The notes beneath the pieces are model-generated. The model worked only from the letters and a program-made list of their open reading frames with translations, was not told where the DNA came from and ran no database searches. Below, piece after piece: positions 28,447 to 37,768 of a stretch of DNA of 64,000 nucleotides (within the stretch, counting starts at the first letter, position 1; each line of letters begins with the position of its first letter). The stretch comes from Dellaglioa kimchii (lineage in GTDB: Bacteria > Bacillota > Bacilli > Lactobacillales > Lactobacillaceae): assembly GCF_046115505.1 (NCBI RefSeq), contig NZ_CP170736.1:558001-622000 (forward strand), in the 5' to 3' direction. The position numbers were made by a program, and so were the translations under genes.

Positions 28447-29649
28447 TTATTTTGCTAAATCGCTTATAACAGTAGCTAATAATTCCTTAGCAATTTGCTT
28501 TTTACTTGTTTGCTTTATGAAATCGTTTTTTCTATTTGGTCTAAGTAGCGTTACTTCATTATCATTGCTATTAAATCCAATGGCAGAATTTGAGACATCA
28601 TTTAAAACTAATAAATCTAAATTTTTCTTTTCTAATTTTTCTTGTGCATTTTCTAGTCCGTTTTGGGTTTCCGCAGCAAATCCGACTAAATACTGATTTT
28701 GCTTAATTTGACCCAAATGTTTTAAAATATCTGGATTTTTTTCTAATATTAACGTTAAAGTAGATTCAGCTTTTTTTATTTTCTGATCTGCCACGTTTTG
28801 TACACGGTAATCTGAAACAGCTGCTGCCATTATCAAAATATTTTGGTCATCAAATTGCTTATTGATAGCTTCGGATAACTCTAACGCAGTTGTAACTCTA
28901 ATTGTTGTCACACCAATTGGGTCTGGCAACTGGCTTATTCCGCTAATTAAGGTGACATTAGCACCTAACTTTTGCGCTTCAATCGCAATTGCGAAACCCA
29001 TTTTACCTGAAGAATCATTAGCGATAAAACGAACTGGATCAATTCGTTCTCGTGTACCACCAGCTGTCACTAAGACATTTTTACCTTCTAATGGTTTATC
29101 ACTATCCTCAAAGGAAGCTTGAATAACTGACATTATCACATTTAATTCGGGAAAACGTCCCTTACCTGAATAACCTTCTGCTAAAAAGCCTATTTCTGGT
29201 TCAATAATCTGAACGTTATTTTGTTCTAAAAATTTAAGATTACGTTGTGTAGCAGGATTCATTAGCATATGTTCATTCATTGCTGGTACAAGAATTTTTT
29301 GTGCCTCAGTTGCTAATAAAGTGGTTGAAACAAAATCATCTGCAATACCATTGGCCATTTTTGCGATAATGTTTGCTGTCGCTGGTGCAATAACCATTAA
29401 TTCTGCCCAGTCTGCAAATTCAATATGCGCAACATACTTAGACTCTTTTACCGAAAATAAATCAGTTAACACCCTATTTTTACTTAACGTTTCAAAACTC
29501 AAGGGTGCCACAAATTCAGTTGCTGCTTTGGTCATCGCAACTCGAACGCTAGCACCTTGTTTAATTAGTTCTCGAACTAATCCCAAACTTTTATACGCTG
29601 CAATACCACCTGTCACAACAAGACCGATTTTTTTATTTTCAAGTGTCAT
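28447..29649 (-). CDS. coaBC: Bifunctional phosphopantothenoylcysteine decarboxylase/synthase
   Basis: CoaBC makes 4'-phosphopantetheine from phosphopantothenate and cysteine on the way to CoA. The 400-residue protein has the flavoprotein decarboxylase half (1-about 180) with TGGIAAYKS, PATANIIAKMANGIADD and PAMNEHMLMNP, and the CTP-dependent synthase half with VTAGGTRERIDPVRFI and AAAVSDYRV. It lies between the rpoZ terminator and priA. Confidence 0.95.
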   Translation of the reverse strand: MTLENKKIGLVVTGGIAAYKSLGLVRELIKQGASVRVAMTKAATEFVAPLSFETLSKNRVLTDLFSVKESKYVAHIEFADWAELMVIAPATANIIAKMANGIADDFVSTTLLATEAQKILVPAMNEHMLMNPATQRNLKFLEQNNVQIIEPEIGFLAEGYSGKGRFPELNVIMSVIQASFEDSDKPLEGKNVLVTAGGTRERIDPVRFIANDSSGKMGFAIAIEAQKLGANVTLISGISQLPDPIGVTTIRVTTALELSEAINKQFDDQNILIMAAAVSDYRVQNVADQKIKKAESTLTLILEKNPDILKHLGQIKQNQYLVGFAAETQNGLENAQEKLEKKNLDLLVLNDVSNSAIGFNSNDNEVTLLRPNRKNDFIKQTSKKQIAKELLATVISDLAK

Positions 29650-29711
29650 TTCATGTCGCCCCCATACCGAATTTATTCTATTCTCTATTGTATCAATTTT
29701 CTAAGAAATAA

Positions 29712-29752
29712 AATAGGAGTTAGGACAATAAGCTTGTCTTAACTCCTTTTCA
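29712..29752 (-). terminator. Terminator after gmk-rpoZ
   Basis: AGGAGTTAGGACAA and TTGTCTTAACTCCT form a long stem with one mismatch around TAAGC. On the minus strand it is followed by a short T-run (ATTTTATTT), just past the rpoZ stop. Confidence 0.75.
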
Positions 29753-29762
29753 TTTAATCAGA

Positions 29763-29978
29763 TTAACGAATATCTTCTTTTTCAACTGGATCAATAATTA
29801 AATCACCAGTAACAACTTCTTCCAAAGCACGTCCAACATTCTTTTTTGATTTGTAATTAGAAAGCATTGGTAGAGCGCCAGCATCTAATTCATGGGCACG
29901 TTTACTTGCTAACATAATTAATGAGTATCTTGAATCTACTTGTTTCAATAAGTCATCTACTGAAGGATATAAAATCAT
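29763..29978 (-). CDS. rpoZ: RNA polymerase omega subunit
   Basis: The 71-residue protein starts MILYPSVDDLL and contains SRYSLIMLASKRAHEL, the conserved omega helix that clamps the beta-prime subunit, and KNVGRALEEV. Its start overlaps the gmk stop by 4 bp, the normal gmk-rpoZ pair in Firmicutes. Length is typical. Confidence 0.96.
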   Translation of the reverse strand: MILYPSVDDLLKQVDSRYSLIMLASKRAHELDAGALPMLSNYKSKKNVGRALEEVVTGDLIIDPVEKEDIR

Positions 29979-30595
29979 TTAAATACATCTCCTAATTGTT
30001 TTCTATAGTCAGGTAAGAATCGTTTTACTCGCCAACGTTCAGCTTTAATAATAGTTTGAATTTTTTCAACAGCATCATTTATTTCATCATTAACAACCGC
30101 GTAATCGTAATTCTGCATCATATCAATCTCACCAATGGCTTTTGTCATTCGTTTATCAATAGTTGCAGAATCATCCGTTCCACGTCCTGTAATTCTTTGT
30201 CTTAATTCCATCAAATCAGGTGGCGTTAAGAAAATAAATAAACCATCAGAAATTTTATCTCGAACTTGCATAGCACCTTGTACTTCAATTTCAAGAAAGA
30301 CATCTTGACCAGCGTCAAGCATCTTATTTACATATTTTAACGGTGTTCCATAGTAATTGTCAACATACTTGGCGTATTCTAACATACCACCCGTTGAAAT
30401 TTCATTCTCAAATTCTTCTTTTGATACAAAATGATAGTCAACACCATCAACTTCGCCTTCTCGCATTTTACGAGTGGTCATTGAAATTGAATAAAGAAAC
30501 TTATTGTCAGCTTGGTCAAAAATTGCTTTTCTTACGGTTCCTTTACCGACCCCTGATGGACCAGATAGTACGATCAACATTCCACGATTAGCCAT
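29975..30595 (-). CDS. gmk: Guanylate kinase
   Basis: Gmk phosphorylates GMP to GDP. The 206-residue protein has P-loop LSGPSGVGKGTVRK (9-22), the GMP-binding SMTTRKMREGEVDGVDYHF and the LID segment RITGRGTDD. It is the first gene of gmk-rpoZ; upstream lies the divergent SOS-controlled gene at 30776. Confidence 0.97.
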   Translation of the reverse strand: MANRGMLIVLSGPSGVGKGTVRKAIFDQADNKFLYSISMTTRKMREGEVDGVDYHFVSKEEFENEISTGGMLEYAKYVDNYYGTPLKYVNKMLDAGQDVFLEIEVQGAMQVRDKISDGLFIFLTPPDLMELRQRITGRGTDDSATIDKRMTKAIGEIDMMQNYDYAVVNDEINDAVEKIQTIIKAERWRVKRFLPDYRKQLGDVFK

Positions 30596-30710
30596 TAAAT
30601 TTGTAAACTCCTCTAAGATAAGTATTAATAAATAGTATGCACTTTTTACGGCTATTATTCAAGCTTTTTATGCGCTGTTATCAGCTTTTAAATTTATAAT
30701 AAATTAACGC

Positions 30711-30760
30711 TTGCTTTACCGAACATTTGTTCGTATAATAAGAATACAAACAAACGTTCG
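30711..30760 (+). promoter_or_regulatory. SOS promoter with two LexA boxes
   Basis: The -35 is TTGCTT (30711-30716) and the -10 is TATAAT (30734-30739), exactly 17 bp apart. A perfect Gram-positive LexA (DinR) box CGAACATTTGTTCG (30720-30733) fills the spacer and abuts the -10. A second near-match CAAACAAACGTTCG (30747-30760, one mismatch) follows in the transcribed leader. This arrangement predicts tight repression relieved by DNA damage. Confidence 0.9.
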
Positions 30761-30775
30761 GGGAGGAACTTTATT

Positions 30776-31108
30776 ATGCAAAATAAACAACAGACAACAA
30801 TTCAGACTATTGGCTCAACATTGCAATATTCATATCACAAGATTTTTGATTTGGATGACTTTATTTTAAGGCCTCAAATGCCCCAATTTCAATTAGCACT
30901 CTTTACTGAAAAAGTTTTAAAAATGAAAAAAACAATTATTTTACAATTAAATCCAACTGGATTTCAAAAAGAATTCCAAGAACTTCGTGGTACCTTACAC
31001 CGACGTTCAGGTTCTAATCAATTAATATTTAAAACGCAATATACGAATATCACTTATCTTCTTACTGATAATCAACTCCGTTATATCGCTTTAATCGATT
31101 CAATATAA
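30776..31108 (+). CDS. SOS-regulated small protein of unknown function
   Basis: The 110-residue protein has no signal peptide or membrane helix. It is mixed alpha/beta in appearance, with many Gln, Leu and Lys and a central KTIILQLNPTGFQKEFQEL segment. I do not recognise a family. It is the only gene between gmk and opuCD, runs alone from a promoter with two LexA boxes, has SD GGGGAGG 9 bp before ATG and a shared terminator after it. The regulation suggests a DNA-damage role such as a division inhibitor or repair factor, but that is inference. Confidence 0.75.
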   Translation: MQNKQQTTIQTIGSTLQYSYHKIFDLDDFILRPQMPQFQLALFTEKVLKMKKTIILQLNPTGFQKEFQELRGTLHRRSGSNQLIFKTQYTNITYLLTDNQLRYIALIDSI

Positions 31109-31149
31109 AAATGGTCACTTTCTATAACAACTAGAAAATGACCATTTTT
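31107..31149. terminator. Bidirectional terminator between the SOS gene and opuCD
   Basis: AAAATGGTCA-TTTCTA pairs with TAGAAA-TGACCATTTT around a short loop. Seven Ts follow on the plus strand, and the minus strand continues into TTTTATATTG. Confidence 0.85.
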
Positions 31150-31803
31150 TTATTTACGTTTAATTGTTGTTGGATCAAATTTCCTTTGAATAAGTGCCAA
31201 AATTGCATCAGCAATAACGGCCATTAGAGCTGTTGGTAATGCACCAGCTAAAATAATAGCTGCCCCATCAGTTGCGTTTGTTCCTCGGATAATAATATCT
31301 CCAAGTCCACCCGCACCAATAAATGAACCAATTGCTGTAATACCAATTGCAACAACTAATGCATTTCTAATCCCAGCCATGATAACTGATAATGATAAAG
31401 GTAACTCAATCATATAAAGGATTTGAAGTCTTGTCATCCCCATCCCTTTACCAGAATCAAGAACGCCAGGATCAACATTAACCATTCCTGAATACGTATT
31501 TTTTAAAATAGGTAATAGTGAGTAAAGTGCAACAGTTACAATAACTGTATTAACACCTAAACCTAGTCCCAACATAATAATAGATAACATTGCTAATGAC
31601 GGTACAGTTTGGATAACATTAGCAGCACCTATTGCTACGTCACTTAATCTATGATGTTTTGAGATAAAAATTCCGATTGGAATCCCAATAATTGCAGCAA
31701 TTATCACACCATATATTGAAATTAAAAAATGTCTTGTAAATTCTTGTAAAACATATAACCCATTATTACTAAAATAAGACATCAATTGATCAAAAGTATT
31801 CAT
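31150..31803 (-). CDS. opuCD: Osmolyte ABC transporter permease OpuCD
   Basis: This is the second membrane subunit of the glycine betaine/carnitine/choline importer. The protein of about 217 residues has six hydrophobic helices and the binding-protein-dependent permease loop with GIRNALVVAIGITAIGSFIGAGGLGD. I place the start at ATG 31803, two bases past the opuCC stop, using SD AAGGCGGG; a GTG 9 bp upstream is less well spaced. It ends the opuCABCD operon. Confidence 0.93.
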   Translation of the reverse strand: MNTFDQLMSYFSNNGLYVLQEFTRHFLISIYGVIIAAIIGIPIGIFISKHHRLSDVAIGAANVIQTVPSLAMLSIIMLGLGLGVNTVIVTVALYSLLPILKNTYSGMVNVDPGVLDSGKGMGMTRLQILYMIELPLSLSVIMAGIRNALVVAIGITAIGSFIGAGGLGDIIIRGTNATDGAAIILAGALPTALMAVIADAILALIQRKFDPTTIKRK

Positions 31804-31804
31804 A

Positions 31805-32737
31805 TTAATCACCCGCCTTTTCGAAGTAATGATGTTCTTCTAAGAATTGTTTTGCAACTACTGCTGGTTCGTAAAAATCATTATCAACTTTGTAATTTAA
31901 TGATTGCATTGTTGATAAATTAATTTTGTTTTTAAGTCGATCAATAAGCGGCGTTAATTCAGGATGTTCCTTCAAGATAGAATCATTTGCAACAAGGCTT
32001 GCTGAATATGGTGGGAAGAAGTGACGGTCATCCTTCAAAATTTTCAAATCATAACTCTTAATTCGACCATCAGTTGAATAACCGAGAACAACATCCATTT
32101 TACCCTTTGCCAAGGCGCTATAAACTAACCCAATCTGCATAGGATAAATATTACCAAATTTAATATTATATTCTTTTTGGAAACCATCGTAACCATCACC
32201 TACACGGCTAATCCAGTTGGCATCAACACCGACTGTTAATTTAGATTCAATTCTTCTTAAATCAGATACTGTGTTTAAATGGTACTTTTTAGCTGTCTCT
32301 TTTGTAACCATAAATGCATAAGTATCAGCAAAGCCTAAACTATCAAACCATTTCATTTGGAATCTATTTTCGAATCCATCTTTAACTATTTTATTAGCTT
32401 TAACGGTATCTTTTTCTACTGGTTTATTTAATACCGCACTTAAGTCAGTTCCTGTATATCTAGCAGATGAAATATCTGCATCACCGTTTTTGAGTGCATT
32501 AAAACTTAATGTACCAGAACCCAAATTATTTATCAGTTCTACTTGATTATCTGATTCATGCTCAATCAATTGTTGTAGCATTGATCCAATAATTTGAGAT
32601 TCCGTCGTTGATTGTGCGACAATTTTAATTGTCGATTCAGAGCCACCTGTTAAACCAGGAAACCCACAACTTGATAGACTCACACCGGCAAACAGAAGGC
32701 TTAAGCTAACAAGTATTTTTTTCATCGTAATTTTCAT
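31805..32737 (-). CDS. opuCC: Osmolyte-binding lipoprotein OpuCC
   Basis: The 310-residue protein is the extracellular substrate-binding subunit. A lipoprotein signal peptide ends in the lipobox LSSC with Cys24, followed by the OpuAC-type fold beginning IKIVAQSTTESQIIGSMLQQ and containing LGSGTLSFNALKNGDADI. It is placed between the two permeases as in B. subtilis opuC. SD AAGGAGG precedes the first ATG. Confidence 0.94.
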   Translation of the reverse strand: MKITMKKILVSLSLLFAGVSLSSCGFPGLTGGSESTIKIVAQSTTESQIIGSMLQQLIEHESDNQVELINNLGSGTLSFNALKNGDADISSARYTGTDLSAVLNKPVEKDTVKANKIVKDGFENRFQMKWFDSLGFADTYAFMVTKETAKKYHLNTVSDLRRIESKLTVGVDANWISRVGDGYDGFQKEYNIKFGNIYPMQIGLVYSALAKGKMDVVLGYSTDGRIKSYDLKILKDDRHFFPPYSASLVANDSILKEHPELTPLIDRLKNKINLSTMQSLNYKVDNDFYEPAVVAKQFLEEHHYFEKAGD

Positions 32738-32749
32738 GTTAAAGCCTCC

Positions 32750-33379
32750 TTAATTTCTTGTTGTTTTTGGTGCTACCTTTTTTTCAACCTGTCCAAGTAT
32801 AAAATCAACTAGTAAGGCTAATAAGATAACTGGAATTGTACCGCCCAAAATCAATTTTGGTTGATACAAATTTAATCCATTAAAAATCATATCCCCTAAA
32901 CCACCAGCACCAATATATGAAGCCAATGTTGCCCAAGCAATTACATATGTTGCGGCCAACCGAATTCCAGACATAATAACCTGAGAGGCCATAACTAATT
33001 CAACTTGCATAATTGACTGTAGATTAGTCATACCCATCCCTTTAGCAGCATCTTTTAACACTGGGTCCACTTCATTAATACCAATATACGTATTTCTTAA
33101 TATTGGTAACAACGAATAGATAAATAATGCTACAACAGCTGGTAACTTACCAATCCCAAATAAAGGAATCATCATGGCTAGTAAAGCTAAGGCAGGAATT
33201 GTTTGTAACATACTAGCAATCGCAATTACAATATTGGCTGTCTTAGGCAGTCTTGTTAGTAAAATTCCTAAAGGAACAGCTATTGCCACTCCAAAAAATA
33301 ATGCCATTCCTGAAATTTCAATATGTTCCCATAATTTAGAGACAATCATTGCCCCATATTCTTGTAAAAATGAAGTCAT
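32750..33379 (-). CDS. opuCB: Osmolyte ABC transporter permease OpuCB
   Basis: The 209-residue permease has five to six membrane helices and the EAA-like loop AAKGMGMTNLQSIMQVELVMA, which contacts the ATPase, followed by SYIGAGGLGDMIFNG. It shares the fold and loop of OpuCD. Its start is 2 bp from the opuCA stop, indicating translational coupling. Confidence 0.94.
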   Translation of the reverse strand: MTSFLQEYGAMIVSKLWEHIEISGMALFFGVAIAVPLGILLTRLPKTANIVIAIASMLQTIPALALLAMMIPLFGIGKLPAVVALFIYSLLPILRNTYIGINEVDPVLKDAAKGMGMTNLQSIMQVELVMASQVIMSGIRLAATYVIAWATLASYIGAGGLGDMIFNGLNLYQPKLILGGTIPVILLALLVDFILGQVEKKVAPKTTRN

Positions 33380-33381
33380 TA

Positions 33382-34593
33382 TTAACCCTCCTTCGTTGAA
33401 CTTGGGCTAGTTTCATCGGTATCTGTACCTGAGTCTGACGTCATTATTTTAGTTACTTCTTCATGAGAAGCGCTATTTTCATCACCCCAAAGTGCATCAT
33501 AAACAATATCAACTAAGGTAGCGCGGGTTACAATTCCGACTAATATCCCATCTTTATTAATAACAGGTACATTTTTAAATCCACGTTTTAAAATACGTTC
33601 AACAGTATCACGAACTAATGAATCTTCTTTAACATAGAAAATATCTTTGTTCATAATATCGCTAACACTACTTGATGTATTGAAACTATAATCTAAGCTT
33701 TCAATATCAATATAACCCTTTAAAATACCAGCATCATCAGTAACTAACAACGTATCAACTCGACGATCATGCATTAAACGAATAGCTGTTACTAATGACT
33801 TACCTGGTGTAATTGAAACTGGGTTAGCTAACATAACTTGACCAACAGTTGTAATACTTGGACGAGCTTGGATAAGTCTATCTTGACCAATCAAGTTTTC
33901 AACAAATTTATTTGCTGGATTTTTCAAAATATTATCGGGTGTATCTGCTTGAACAATCTTTCCTTCAGACATAACAACAATTCGTGTTGCTAATTTTAAA
34001 GCTTCATCCATATCATGAGTAACAAAAACGAAGGTCTTACCTAAACGTTCTTGCAAATCTTTAACTAGATCTTGCAAAGCTTCTCTAGTAATAGGATCAA
34101 GCGCACCAAAAGGTTCATCCATCAAGATAATATCTTGATCAGCAGCTAAAGCTCTGACAACTCCGATTCTTTGTTGTTGCCCACCAGAAAGTTCAGATGG
34201 ATAACGGTCTAAATATGATTCTGGTAGTTCAACTAATTTAATCATTTCTTTAGCGCGTTCATTTCTTTTTTCTTCAGGCCATTTTAATAATTTTGGTACT
34301 AATGTTATATTTTCGCGAATAGTCATATGTGGCATTAAACCAATATTTTGAATAACGTATCCGATTTTACGACGTAATTTAACGGGATCCATTTTTGCTA
34401 TATCTTTACCATTAATCGTGATTGTACCTTCTGTTTGTGTCAACATACGGTTAATCATTCTCATAGTAGTTGTTTTACCTGAACCAGATGTTCCGATGAA
34501 ACAAATAAATTCACCATCTTGAACTTCCAAATTAAAATTATCTACAGCTTTATTACCTTTATAAATTTTTGATATATTATCAAACTTAAGCAT
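33382..34593 (-). CDS. opuCA: Osmolyte ABC transporter ATPase OpuCA with CBS pair
   Basis: The 403-residue ATPase energises the importer. Walker A is GTSGSGKTTT (34-43), the signature is LSGGQQQRIGVVRAL near 134 and Walker B is IILMDEPFGALDP. Two CBS domains follow (about 250-375: VGQVMLANPVSI and VSDIMNKDIFYV), which in OpuA/OpuC proteins sense ionic strength or c-di-AMP. A short acidic, Ser/Thr-rich tail ends the protein. It is the first gene of the operon. Confidence 0.96.
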   Translation of the reverse strand: MLKFDNISKIYKGNKAVDNFNLEVQDGEFICFIGTSGSGKTTTMRMINRMLTQTEGTITINGKDIAKMDPVKLRRKIGYVIQNIGLMPHMTIRENITLVPKLLKWPEEKRNERAKEMIKLVELPESYLDRYPSELSGGQQQRIGVVRALAADQDIILMDEPFGALDPITREALQDLVKDLQERLGKTFVFVTHDMDEALKLATRIVVMSEGKIVQADTPDNILKNPANKFVENLIGQDRLIQARPSITTVGQVMLANPVSITPGKSLVTAIRLMHDRRVDTLLVTDDAGILKGYIDIESLDYSFNTSSSVSDIMNKDIFYVKEDSLVRDTVERILKRGFKNVPVINKDGILVGIVTRATLVDIVYDALWGDENSASHEEVTKIMTSDSGTDTDETSPSSTKEG

Positions 34594-34651
34594 ATTAGTA
34601 CTCTCCTTTTTTATAACTAACCAATCATCTATTCATAGCAATATTTTGGTT

Positions 34652-36331
34652 TTAATTATTTTTTTGTGCCGTATTTAGTAATTCCTCAGCATGTTTAACA
34701 GTTAAAGGTGTAATCTCAGAACCAGCAAGCATTCGAGCAATTTCTTGAATACGATCTTCCTTAGATAACAATTTAATAGATGTTTCTGTACGTTCACCAA
34801 TCACTTCTTTGGCTATAAAGTAATGGTGCTCACTAATTGCAGCAACCTGTGGCAAATGCGTGATACATAGAACTTGTGATTGTTGGGCAATTTGATTAAT
34901 TTTTTCAGCAATTGCCTGGGCAACACGCCCACTAACTCCTGTATCAACTTCATCAAATATAATACTTGTGATACCCTGCGTCCTAGAAAAAATTGTCTTT
35001 AACGCTAACATCATTCGAGAAAGCTCACCACCAGAAGCAATCTTAGCTAACGGCCCCATTGTTTCCCCAACATTTGTTTGAATATAAAATTCAACTTTAT
35101 CTTGTCCGGTACTATTTAACTGATTGAGTGAATCAAATTTAACTTCAAAAACGGCTTTGTCCATATACAACTCACTTAACTGTTTATGCACCTCTTTTTG
35201 TAGAATGATGGCTGCTTTTTTTCGAATATTAGTTAATTTATCAGCCAATTTATGAGCTTCTTTTCTGGCTAAATTAACTTGATTATCCAAATCATCTGCA
35301 TTACCTTCAGTTGCTTCCATTTCAACTAGTTCTTCAGATATAAGACTCAAATAGGACAATATTTTTTCAACAGAATCACCATATTTGTGTTTTAATTGTA
35401 CAATTAATTCGAGTCTATTTTCAATTTCATTTAATCGTTGCTCATCCCATTCCAGGGAGTCTAACTGACGCAATAGGTCACTAGATGCATCCTGCAGCAT
35501 ATAATAGGCTGACGACAACCGTTCTGCTAAATCTTTATATTCACTATCTAAATTATCAATTTTCAGCATGTTAGACATCGCAACACCAACATGGTCAACT
35601 GTATTTTCATCATCACCCGATAACGCTTGGTAACTAGCATCCAGCGACTGATTAATAGTTTGAAAATTTTCTAGACGTTCTTTTTCAGCACTTAATATGT
35701 CTTCTTCATTTTCAAATAAATCTGCACTTTCAATTTCATCTTTTTGAAAATGTAACATATCTAATCGTTGTGCCCACTCATTTTGATTTGTTTGTCTTTT
35801 TATTTGTAACTTATTTAGGTTTTGATAGTATTCAAATGCTTCTTGATAACTATGCTTCAGTGTTTGAATATCATTTTTAATATACTCATCTAACATGCCC
35901 AAATGTTTATCCTGTTGCATTAATTCTTGATGTTCATTTTGGCCATGAATATCAACTAACGTTTCACCAATTGATTTTAGTGTACTCGTGTTAACTAACA
36001 TACCGTTTATGCGGCAAATATTTTTACCAGATCTATGTATTTCACGTTGTAAAATCACAGAGTTATCATCATGCCCAATACCTAATTGGTCCAACTTCGC
36101 TAACGTATTTGAGTTTTCAGTTGGCATAAAAAGTCCTTGTAGGACCATTTTTTTTGCATCTTTTCTAATAAATTCTTGGGACCCTCTACCACCTGATAAA
36201 AGACCCAAAGCATCAATGATAATGGATTTACCCGCACCAGTTTCACCTGTTAAAACTGTCATATTAGCCATGAAATCGATATTCAAAGAATCAATAATGG
36301 CAAAATCTTTTATTGTCAATTCTTGTAACAT
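34652..36331 (-). CDS. recN: DNA repair protein RecN
   Basis: RecN is an SMC-like ATPase acting early in double-strand break repair. The protein of about 559 residues has Walker A LTGETGAGKSIIIDAL, a coiled coil, KIASGGELSRMMLALK (signature) and ITSIIFDEVDTGVSG (Walker B). I chose ATG 36331 (MLQELTIKDF), spaced correctly after AAAGGGG. A terminator upstream separates it from argR, so it probably has its own promoter. No LexA box is obvious there. Confidence 0.96.
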   Translation of the reverse strand: MLQELTIKDFAIIDSLNIDFMANMTVLTGETGAGKSIIIDALGLLSGGRGSQEFIRKDAKKMVLQGLFMPTENSNTLAKLDQLGIGHDDNSVILQREIHRSGKNICRINGMLVNTSTLKSIGETLVDIHGQNEHQELMQQDKHLGMLDEYIKNDIQTLKHSYQEAFEYYQNLNKLQIKRQTNQNEWAQRLDMLHFQKDEIESADLFENEEDILSAEKERLENFQTINQSLDASYQALSGDDENTVDHVGVAMSNMLKIDNLDSEYKDLAERLSSAYYMLQDASSDLLRQLDSLEWDEQRLNEIENRLELIVQLKHKYGDSVEKILSYLSLISEELVEMEATEGNADDLDNQVNLARKEAHKLADKLTNIRKKAAIILQKEVHKQLSELYMDKAVFEVKFDSLNQLNSTGQDKVEFYIQTNVGETMGPLAKIASGGELSRMMLALKTIFSRTQGITSIIFDEVDTGVSGRVAQAIAEKINQIAQQSQVLCITHLPQVAAISEHHYFIAKEVIGERTETSIKLLSKEDRIQEIARMLAGSEITPLTVKHAEELLNTAQKNN

Positions 36332-36352
36332 TTTTTTCACCCCTTTATATAG

Positions 36353-36386
36353 AAAAAATCTGAAACAAATGTCACAGATTTTCTTT
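36353..36386 (-). terminator. Terminator after argR
   Basis: AAAATCTG pairs with CAGATTTT across a 12-nt loop. On the minus strand the stem runs into TTTTTT, between argR and recN. Confidence 0.7.
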
Positions 36387-36390
36387 CTAT

Positions 36391-36843
36391 CTATTCAGTT
36401 ACAATCTCATTTAAAATTTTGCTTAACTTTAATGCATCTTTGTTCGAGTGACAGATAATTAGAGCTGATCCATCTCCACCTAAAGTACCAAAAACAAATG
36501 AATAATTCATTTGTTCAATTAAAGATACGATTGCTGGACCACTTCCTGGTGTCACCTTAACGAGACACATTTCATTTTGAACATCAGTTGATACAAAAGC
36601 ATCTCTTAAGGTTTTAGTTAATTTTTTTTCTGTATTCAGTTTTTTTTGAACAGGTAAATTGTAGCTGTAACTCCCATCAGAAGATGGCACTTTAATTAAT
36701 TGCATTTCTTTAATATCCCTAGAAATAGTTGCTTGTGTGACCGTAATCCCTTGTTTTTTAAGCAAACTCACAAAATCTTCCTGTTTATCAATATTATTGT
36801 TCTTTAATAATTCTCGAACATAACGTTGCCGTTCTTGCTTTTT
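36391..36843 (-). CDS. argR: Arginine repressor ArgR/AhrC family
   Basis: The 150-residue regulator has an N-terminal winged helix (1-70: KQERQRYVRELL, GITVTQATISRDIKEM) and a C-terminal oligomerisation/arginine-binding domain with VKVTPGSGPAIVSLIEQ. I chose ATG 36843 (MKKQERQRY) because the longer in-frame start adds a non-homologous segment. In this chromosomal position, between tlyA and recN, the protein is conserved across Firmicutes. Confidence 0.93.
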   Translation of the reverse strand, partial: KKQERQRYVRELLKNNNIDKQEDFVSLLKKQGITVTQATISRDIKEMQLIKVPSSDGSYSYNLPVQKKLNTEKKLTKTLRDAFVSTDVQNEMCLVKVTPGSGPAIVSLIEQMNYSFVFGTLGGDGSALIICHSNKDALKLSKILNEIVTE

Positions 36844-36935
36844 CATTAAAGTCCCCCTCGTCCGATAACCTCTACCACCCATACAGTTAGTATAACGTAA
36901 TTTCAATTATTATTAAAGAACTTCACTTTAAATCC

Positions 36936-37760
36936 TTATTTAACGGCATTCAGGTTGTCGTATGCAGCAGTTAATACGCCACCGATACTAACCTTATCCG
37001 AAATCTCGCCAATTTCATTTATCGCAGACTTTAAATGAATTAAAAATTCAATATTACCTTCGCCACCCTTAATTGGTGAGTAGCTTAAATCCGCAACATT
37101 AAATCCAGTGGAAATAGAAAATTGAACAATGTCTTCGAGCACTTGACGATGAATCTTTTCATCTCGTACAATACCATGTTTTCCAACATTTTCTTTTCCT
37201 GCTTCAAATTGGGGTTTTATTAATGCCACAACATCCCCATTTTCAGTAATAATTTTCTTTAAGGCAGGTAAAATAAGATGTAATGAAATAAACGATACAT
37301 CTATTGTTGCAAAATTGGGTTGTCCAAATTCAAAATCTTCTTTTTTACTATATCTGAAGTTAGTATTTTCCATCACAACAACTCTTGGATCTTGTCGTAA
37401 TTTCCAAACTAATTGATTGGTACCAACATCTAACGCATAACTCAATTTTGCGCCATTTTGCAAGGCAACATCGGTAAAGCCACCGGTTGATGATCCAATG
37501 TCTAAGACCGTTTTGTCTTGAACGGTTGCATCAAATACTTTAAGGGCTTTTTCTAATTTAAGTCCACCGCGGCTCACATAAGGTAATTTTTTACCTTTAA
37601 AATGAAGTACAGTTTCTTCAGAAATTTTAACACCTGGTTTATCCAATCGTTCTTCATTCTCACCCAGAATTTCACCAGCCATAACTGCACGTTTGGCCTG
37701 TTCACGAGTTTCAAATAACCCTTGTTTAACTAATAAAACATCAATGCGCTCTTTTTTCAT
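36936..37760 (-). CDS. tlyA: TlyA-family rRNA 2'-O-methyltransferase
   Basis: The 274-residue protein combines an S4 RNA-binding domain (1-62: KERIDVLLVKQGLF) with an FtsJ-like methyltransferase (SRGGLKLEKAL, LDIGSSTGGFTDVALQNGA, TIDVSFISL, LIKPQFE). Homologues 2'-O-methylate rRNA; in many Firmicutes it is annotated YqxC. It follows ispA by 8 bp. Confidence 0.93.
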   Translation of the reverse strand: MKKERIDVLLVKQGLFETREQAKRAVMAGEILGENEERLDKPGVKISEETVLHFKGKKLPYVSRGGLKLEKALKVFDATVQDKTVLDIGSSTGGFTDVALQNGAKLSYALDVGTNQLVWKLRQDPRVVVMENTNFRYSKKEDFEFGQPNFATIDVSFISLHLILPALKKIITENGDVVALIKPQFEAGKENVGKHGIVRDEKIHRQVLEDIVQFSISTGFNVADLSYSPIKGGEGNIEFLIHLKSAINEIGEISDKVSIGGVLTAAYDNLNAVK

Positions 37761-37768
37761 AGTGACTC

